Shown: positions 40,609 through 40,729 of the stretch, piece after piece | Numbering within the stretch: position 1 is the stretch's first letter | How the letters are laid out: each line of letters begins with the position of its first letter | From: CAZLBC01 sp964557575 | GTDB lineage: Bacteria > Planctomycetota > Phycisphaerae > SM23-33 | Direction of reading: 5' to 3' | Assembly (NCBI GenBank): GCA_964557575.1 | Contig: CAZLBC010000038.1 | Location: 1-40,729, forward strand | Length of the DNA: 40,729 bases | Notes under the pieces: generated by a model | Database searches by the model: none | What the model was told of the DNA's origin: nothing | Seen by the model: the letters and a program-made list of their open reading frames with translations, nothing else | Program-made: the position numbers and the translations under genes

Positions 40609-40729
40609 ACACCCCCCGCACGCGTCACGCCCCGTGCCGGGCCGCGGAGCAGGTGCGGCGGTGCGACGGCACATACCGCCGGCACAGAACACCGGAAGCA
40701 GCGGCCGGCGGTGTTGTGCCTGAAAGCCC
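40557..40729. other. Non-coding right edge
   Basis: GC-rich sequence in which I see no gene, RNA or repeat I can support. Confidence 0.3.

Noticed and set aside
1..40729. CRISPR arrays, rRNA and tRNA genes
   Set aside because: No regularly spaced short repeats, rRNA signatures or tRNA cloverleaf motifs were seen on reading; an automated scan was not possible.

Overview
The window is about 40.7 kb of GC-rich bacterial chromosome. Gene content suggests a Gram-negative member of the PVC group, most likely Planctomycetota (Phycisphaerae-like). The supporting features are a pseudopilin with the H-X9-DG motif, a Gfo/Idh/MocA oxidoreductase with TPPHWHA and EKP motifs, a fused SecDF, secreted HEAT-repeat and CBM-like proteins, GYF_2/DUF4190 and DUF2752 membrane proteins, several lipoproteins, and a compact Gram-negative-type SRP RNA. 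The phylum is inferred from gene content; no rRNA is present.

Layout. 1-3545: end of a Gfo/Idh/MocA oxidoreductase, then a secreted HEAT-repeat protein with a C-terminal CBM-like domain. 3075-8276: a perfect 2,601-bp direct tandem duplication bounded by a 10-bp microhomology. It duplicates the HEAT gene's 3' end, a broken small secreted ORF, a two-TM protein, a divergently transcribed H-X9-DG pseudopilin, and the last codons of a DUF362/ferredoxin gene. 8220-12061: intact DUF362 gene, a large exported protein and trmB. 12733-16568 (minus): rny, then ECF sigma / putative anti-sigma / ispH. 17461-21668: lysS with a LolC-type permease and LolD-type ATPase. 21723-24405: small membrane protein, accA (minus), alpha/beta hydrolase. 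24420-24578: a 159-bp MITE. 24579-25457: unknown CxxC protein (minus). 25628-30863: tightly packed block of DUF2752 protein, two lipoproteins, pyrF, kinase-like protein and murJ. 30881-37060 (minus): DUF2752, GYF_2/DUF4190, a large lipoprotein and secDF. 37330-39890: SRP RNA (ffs), dnaX, ybaB and recR. 39891-40729: a HipB-like regulator whose promoter has been split by a second copy of the MITE, followed by remnants of hipA and another gene.

How it fits together. Much of the window serves envelope biogenesis and housekeeping: SecDF export, LolCD lipoprotein release, MurJ lipid II flipping, AccA lipid synthesis, IspH isoprenoids, LysRS, TrmB, RNase Y, PyrF, and the DnaX/YbaB/RecR replication-repair set. 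The most notable non-routine observations are three. (1) The exact tandem duplication. (2) An A10 tract in dnaX after which the conserved tau C-terminus continues in the -1 frame, with a hairpin 10 nt downstream. (3) A MITE insertion with a 7-bp target duplication, placed exactly between the -35 and -10 of an orphan hipB-like gene; removing it in silico restores a 17-bp promoter spacer flanked by two identical GTGCA-N6-TGCAC operators.
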